A program made the translations under genes and the position numbers. 53,002 nucleotides of DNA. It comes from an uncultured Verrucomicrobiales bacterium. GTDB taxonomy: Bacteria; Verrucomicrobiota; Verrucomicrobiia; Limisphaerales; Palsa-1400. A model generated the notes under the pieces. That model was not told the origin of the DNA. It did no database searches and worked only from the letters and a program-made list of their open reading frames with translations. The stretch covers positions 1-53,002 of the forward strand of contig CAIYOY010000230.1 of the NCBI GenBank assembly GCA_903927905.1, written 5' to 3'. Positions within the stretch are counted from its first letter, which is position 1. Each line of letters starts with the position of its first letter. Shown here one piece after another: positions 51,201 to 53,002 of this stretch.

Positions 51201-53002
51201 AAAGTACAGTTGAGAACATTGACATCCATTTCCACACCCGGATTGCTGTCTTCCACATAAAGAGCGCCCCCGCCCAGCCCGTTGACCGCAGTCTGGTGGT
51301 TGCCGGCAAACGTCGTATTGGCGATGGTGGACGGTTGTGACGAGTAGAAGGAAATCGCCCCGCCACCCTGCCCCAAGCTGGCCTTGGTGCTGTTGTTGAC
51401 CAACAAGCAATGATCCATATTCAAAATCCCCCCGTTCACATCCACCCCGCCACCCCAGAAATCGCCCACACAATTCGTGATCAGGCAATAACTCAGCGTC
51501 AGACTGCCGTTGGAACTCACCTCAAACGCGCCGCCCGCAAAGGAGGCGTGACCGCTGGAAAAGGCCAGGCGATTGATAGTGACGCCGGCATTGATGGTGA
51601 ACAGTTGAATGTCCTGAACCCCGTTCCCATCCGTATCGCCGCTGATGGTCAGCGCATCCGCGCCGGGCCCGTCAAAAACGACGTTATTATTGATGGTGAT
51701 CGGTGCTTTCAAGCGAATAGTTGCGGGATAATCCGACACCGAAGGATTGCCGGACCGGATATCAAAAGTGATGTGATCGTTGGGGCCGGCAGCCAGCAGT
51801 GCTTGGCGCAAAGTTCCACCGGTCACGTTGGTTCCAGGACTCGTGCTCGGATCATAATCCGTATTGGTCGTGACGATAAAGGAGCGCGGCGTCTGCCGGA
51901 AAACCACGGCGAAATTGCTGATGGAATAATTGGGCACCTGGTTGGTGACGGCGATGGTGAAATTAACCGTGCTGCCCAACACCAGGGAGCCGCTGGGGGT
52001 GAAATTAAGCTGCTCGATGCCGGCCGTGGCATTGCTGGCGGAACCGCTGAACGTGTAGATGCCCGCAGCATTGCTGATAAAACCGCCGGAAGCCAGACTG
52101 GCCGCCGTAAAATATCCCTGCGTGGTATTATTGATCGTGACCGCCATATGCAGCGTGCCGGGATCAGCGATGGTCACCTGTTGGAATGGAAAATTACTCG
52201 AGGTCAGCGGAATGGAAAAGGGCTGCGTCAACGGGAGATTGATCACCGGCGTCCCACTGACGGCGGCCACGCGCACGAGCGTGCCGCTGTTGGCCACCAC
52301 TCCGCCATGGTTGTCATTGACCGTGATGGTAAAGGTCGTGGTCTCGGTGAGACCGACCGCCACGCGTCCCGGCACCGGAACAAACGTCAGAGCGCGAACG
52401 GCGGCGTTGACGTTGGTGGCGGTGAAGGTGTAGTTGTTGCTAACGTTAACAAAGCCAAACAAAGCCATACTGTTGCTGCTGAACGAACCTTTGGCCGGAT
52501 CATCCAGCGTAATGGTGACGGTGAGAGCTTGCGCCCCGTTTTCGTCCACGTCACCGATCAAAACCGCCGGAAACGGATTGACGGTTTGATTATCCTGAAT
52601 CGTGACCAACGGAGAAATGCCGGTGATGGTCGGGTTGTCATTGACCGGAGTGACAATAACGGTGGTGGAAATATCCTGGCCGTTGGTGTAGCTGGAATCC
52701 CCAAGGGTGATGCCAAATGTGACCGTTTCGTTGGTCGAGCCGGGAATGCGGTTGGGCACCGGCTGAAAGAGCAATGAACGGATGGCCGTAGTCGCCTGAT
52801 CGCTGCTGCCGTTGAATTTGTAGGTCGGCGGCTGGGCTGCGCTATTTTTCACAAAACCGCTCAGGTTTACGATTTGCCCCTGGATTTCGTTGGTGAACCC
52901 GGGGCTGGCCAATCCAACGGTCACGACGACCGGACTGCCGTTGAAACTTTGCAGACTAACCGTGCTGAAGGGCGCAATGGTCGAATTATCATTGACATGC
53001 AA
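42227..53002 (-). CDS. giant secreted surface protein, N-terminus outside the window
   Basis: 3591 residues are readable without a stop, and the N-terminus is cut by the window edge (the first codon is TTG in mid-domain). From N to C: two or three repeat-like beta modules (53002-51880). Next is a parallel beta-helix of the CSLREA-like type (about 51880-50780; GTLRQALLAAGPNDHITFDI). A lamin-tail-like domain follows (about 50770-50240; IIIEEVLFDPAPPHTNDDFI). About ten cadherin-like/tandem-95 modules (50240-47010) repeat V(T)GVND-P-A-D and LANDTDPD. Seven ITDKQT repeats fill 47010-44290. A seven-bladed FG-GAP-like propeller covers about 43900-42740 (DQFGSSVSISGDTIVVG and relatives). An Ig-like module VPIPDQVGVTGTPFAFTIPA comes next, then the C-terminal domain ending YRLQRAPALLN...SFYRVKTP. 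It is probably an adhesin or matrix protein on the cell surface. The thiH operon follows 31 bases after it. Confidence 0.9.
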   Translation of the reverse strand: MHVNDNSTIAPFSTVSLQSFNGSPVVVTVGLASPGFTNEIQGQIVNLSGFVKNSAAQPPTYKFNGSSDQATTAIRSLLFQPVPNRIPGSTNETVTFGITLGDSSYTNGQDISTTVIVTPVNDNPTITGISPLVTIQDNQTVNPFPAVLIGDVDENGAQALTVTITLDDPAKGSFSSNSMALFGFVNVSNNYTFTATNVNAAVRALTFVPVPGRVAVGLTETTTFTITVNDNHGGVVANSGTLVRVAAVSGTPVINLPLTQPFSIPLTSSNFPFQQVTIADPGTLHMAVTINNTTQGYFTAASLASGGFISNAAGIYTFSGSASNATAGIEQLNFTPSGSLVLGSTVNFTIAVTNQVPNYSISNFAVVFRQTPRSFIVTTNTDYDPSTSPGTNVTGGTLRQALLAAGPNDHITFDIRSGNPSVSDYPATIRLKAPITINNNVVFDGPGADALTISGDTDGNGVQDIQLFTINAGVTINRLAFSSGHASFAGGAFEVSSNGSLTLSYCLITNCVGDFWGGGVDVNGGILNMDHCLLVNNSTKASLGQGGGAISFYSSQPSTIANTTFAGNHQTAVNGLGGGALYVEDSNPGVEMDVNVLNCTFKGNIDAAGHGSSIRPNVFNTVVNVQNCIFNDGQGKNLEMDQSGAVISFGGNISDDSTHTIFSAGGAPVDTLIFGETNDLVNTNANLLPLTNNGGPTLTYALATNSPAIGNAVTISPSLSVLGTDVRGYLRLDGHPDSGAFEQSATNRIIIEEVLFDPAPPHTNDDFIEFYVPRDSGSVNLTGFKIIAGGVQRYVITNETLQSGQALVVFSLGAVSNSVPAGVDRQIATNNLNLDNSADIITIQNPAGQVVYQADYVASFSSTAVSDPGYLTLSNQSLVLSPQFKGDFLPFQRVVAKEGGTVPSGLSHAGYDASGKSLGVGNAPPTAFNDSASTDAQTTNLVINVLANDTDPDGTDTIRVVGVGLVGGNLSVTNSTSVSTMGATISINNSPTNGASIIYNPFSTTNLTRLPVGTVTNDTFQYTILDSNASGDHNRGSSLAETNANLAKATATVTVTVTGVNFPPTPMADGTNTNVRLTTPEDTVLDFTTVDTLIANDTDPNSDDDVSKLNIISIEPTSAFVSNSVSITTAQGATAVLDIRFNRNQTHITYDPRGSATLNALAQGQSATDTFYYTISDSHGATGTAAVNITVTGVNDGPTATPDSLATDEDHILTVPAATLLANDTDPDTGNVLTIISVQTNSAYGASVAIVGTNIVYNPIVSTNLNALSRKEVVLDTFTYTVSDGFGGTNTTTVTVTVTGVNDSPVSAHDTYTIDEDHLLTVGGLGVLANDYDPDVNGHAPDDILIVSAFTNLITSGGATVTLHSDGTFTYDPRLVFDWIIQGDQTNDSFNYVVLDHSLTIANDDVFGVQGGTTGNILKVTVNDTILSGMQGATLSISGVSAPNHGGAVTIQGTNLVYTPSNLFSGSETFTYTISDGLGGSDTANVTVQVSANTFYANPDYYTVTRGDSVLLNVLDNDVLVPASAASLSVISVGTPSANGSVSVSGVGANNFVSYTPNPTNAAPYIETFSYTTSAGGVQATGLVTVKVITRTNTLVANDDTFVVAAGSGNNILDVLVNDRALPFGSTNLTIISVETNLSVGSTIFINNAQNRLVYKPAPGLSNQFEPNIHYTISDGVGGTGTATVTIQIQPSGFFANSDTFTVTKNSQSNLLSVLANDAELPAAGQVLYIADIGISNNAPSQNGTVIINGAGTGLIYTPTNNFSGDEVFTYEISDGTTARATGQVKVHVLDLAAVNSNTNYYHVVRDSTNNPMAVLKNDYVLPKVSLPMTITSIQTNGLIGTVAISGTTADNQLLYSPKPGFIGTDTFRYNSVDANGNPGVNTVIVTVGTLVTHSDQFSVLSGTTSNALNVLANDLLLPDTTGVRLVTGFGATDHGGTLTIGPGGANLLYTPAPAFVGAEHFTYQTTDDTGGTSTDNVTVSVLQTGADRSTNSVTITVTGVNDIPTLVGTQSGFSITDKQTTMPFTNVAIADLDAHGLQLQTVTISLDLAAKGILTNLGGFTPTTPGVYLMQGTPAAVTAAIRALIFVPTENRITVPNPETTRFTISVDDSYVLSPVVDTNTTVIVTPVNDPSTITGTQGGFAISDKQTIQPFTNAVIADVDDLTIQPLTAKVIFDLAAKGILTNLGGFTSSGGGVYTMHGTASNITASLKTLVFVPTENRITVPTTEMTTLTISVDDGFVASPVTNNATTINVTAINDPSTIVGTQAGQNITDKQTLMLFTNVIVADVDDLTIQPLVVTVSLDAAVKGVLQNIGAFSNSAPGVYTFTGTASNATASIQAMVFAPTPDRIPVPTTETTTFTINVYDGFVPSAIIDTNTTVNVTSVNDAPTIVGTVTNQNITDKQTVQAFATVVLADQDELGLQQETVTVSLDNAAKGTLQNLGGFALQSPGVYVMSGTSAAITASLTNFIFVPTENRITVPTTETTTLTISMNDGFVASPVMDTNTTINVTAVNDPSTIAGVQGGFNITDKQTVQPFTNVVVGDVDDLTIQPLTARIFIDVAGKGTLQNLGGFTNSGARSYTMHGTAANITASIQALVFVPTENRITVPTTETTTLTISINDGFVTNSVTNNGTTINVTAVNDPSTITGTQGGFNITDKQTVQPFTNVVVADVDDLTIQPLLVTVQLDSAVKGTLQNIGVFSNSAPGVYSYTGTASNATVAIKGMIFVPTPNHIIVPTNEITTLTISVNDGFVPSPITDSTTTVNVQTVDDPPTITGAVAAQTITDKQTVRAFSNVTIADVDNSGLQTLAVVVTLDNSAKGTLQNLGGFSNPTPGTYTITGTPAYITANIRALNFIPTENRIPVPNTETTTFTITANDSFVAVVTNNVTTVIVTPVDEAPVIVGTQANQRVYDHASLHPFSGVTVTDVDSFGQQVLTVSVTQDLPTHGFFTSLSNFVSTGSGVITITNVTPAQATAALRGLIFVPTIVVSRLNPGAADTNRLTITANDGFLPPVLDTNTTVLSTDAYDKKNSATNGLDTTTFASALAATTNYVVAGLPNDNGAASKSGAAYIYSRNAAGPETWAQVKKLTGVESPTNTDQFGSSVSISGDTIVVGTPGTGTGVAYIFDRNTGGLTNWGESKKLVPAGGAAGDQFGAVTIYGDTIAVGSPRNGAIGSKMGAVYVYDRNNGGTTNWGQTKKLIPSDGVDSDAFGTSVALYGDTLAVGAQFNSPNTNTSFRTGGIYIYERNLGGTNNWGFVKKIVGADNVNNDQFGHAVALSTDMIIAGSPQVLTNSQKSGAAYVFMRNSGGTNNWGQVKKYLTPDGLQGAQFGTSVAVDGENIAIGLLQTTAQGGGAYLFVRNSPGLAQWSLLEKFTPPTGDTYSYYGSAVAMGGSILAANARFDDGTNALDMTYIYRLKFDDFYEAVPIPDQVGVTGTPFAFTIPAGTFSDGDGDVLVLTATNLPGWLSFDAPSWTFSGTPSVPGTNLISVTATEVDGSSVTTQFRIVVHSLSQLYISASMQSVGTNKIGTFVLTCVPGYTYRLQRAPALLNPSSSTVWTDISTAAAGPTQNSMVFYDTNAPMPSFYRVKTP
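44290..47010. repeat. seven tandem DNA repeats of about 384 bases inside the giant gene
   Basis: A landmark on the + strand, GTTTGTTTGTCCGTGAT (encoding ITDKQT on the minus strand), recurs near 44637, 45024, 45405, 45790, 46170, 46557 and 46940. Spacings are 380-387 bases. Neighbouring units share long stretches of identical DNA (for example around GATCATCCACATCGGC and GGATCATTGACCG), so the array expanded recently or is kept alike by recombination. Each unit encodes one beta module of about 128 residues, with GTLQNLGGFTNS and TENRITVPTTETTTLTISVN as fixed points. Confidence 0.88.

Overview
The window reads as chromosomal DNA of a Verrucomicrobiota bacterium, most like the Pedosphaera/Limisphaerales branch. 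Four things suggest this: a DUF1549/DUF1553 (PSD1) + DUF1501 gene pair, a prepilin-like protein with the H-X9-DG type of C-terminus, an ECF sigma factor fused across a membrane helix to a periplasmic domain, and secreted proteins that share a short C-terminal domain ending in YRV. The assignment rests on gene content only; no rRNA or tRNA gene was found.

Layout. 1-6.8 kb: end of a DMP19-like gene, a REPIN-like palindrome, then a GspE-type ATPase, a GT21 glycosyltransferase and a beta-carbonic anhydrase in close tandem. Next comes a clear cobalamin riboswitch with a candidate intrinsic terminator, controlling a secreted protein and, overlapping it, an unusual protein in which a cysteine-rich CWC module precedes a type IV prepilin signal. 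6.8-12 kb: a small zinc-ribbon membrane protein and the PSD1/DUF1501 pair. 12-16 kb: a probable 6S RNA directly upstream of rarA, fau and rny. 16-20 kb: a coiled-coil protein overlapped by a 55-residue lipoprotein, a DUF4380-like protein, and the sigma-factor fusion. 20-24 kb: remnants of an MNT/HEPN pair, a DUF155-like membrane protein, guaA and a lipoprotein. 24-28 kb: a lipoprotein, a membrane protein, an orphan OppF-type ATPase and two secreted proteins. 28-32 kb: acs with a stand-alone IF3 N-domain gene overlapping its end, a hypothetical gene and an MBOAT-type acyltransferase. 32-37 kb: an M19 dipeptidase, a VapBC-like module with a frameshifted toxin, HigBA, a DUF2167 protein with an M50 protease, and DUF309. 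37-42 kb: a beta-propeller surface protein, then a tight minus-strand operon thiH-thiS-mscS-DR2241-like-LAB_N. 42-53 kb: a surface protein of more than 3590 residues, cut by the window edge.

How it fits together. Most of the window is housekeeping genes mixed with secreted or surface proteins. Four secreted proteins (ending at 5841, 28225, 38515 and 42227) carry the same kind of short C-terminal domain, which suggests a common sorting or anchoring route. The GspE-like ATPase and the prepilin-like proteins are compatible with a type II/IV-pilus-like export machinery. The part that most resembles an undescribed system is the cobalamin-riboswitch operon at 3.8-6.8 kb: B12-controlled expression of a surface protein together with a CWC-prepilin chimera, with no TonB receptor or BtuCDF genes beside it.

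Intergenic DNA is rich in palindromic repeats. Several are paired inverted hairpins (REPIN-like) whose stems vary while loops and flanks are kept, and one single hairpin of this kind lies in frame inside the PSD1 gene.
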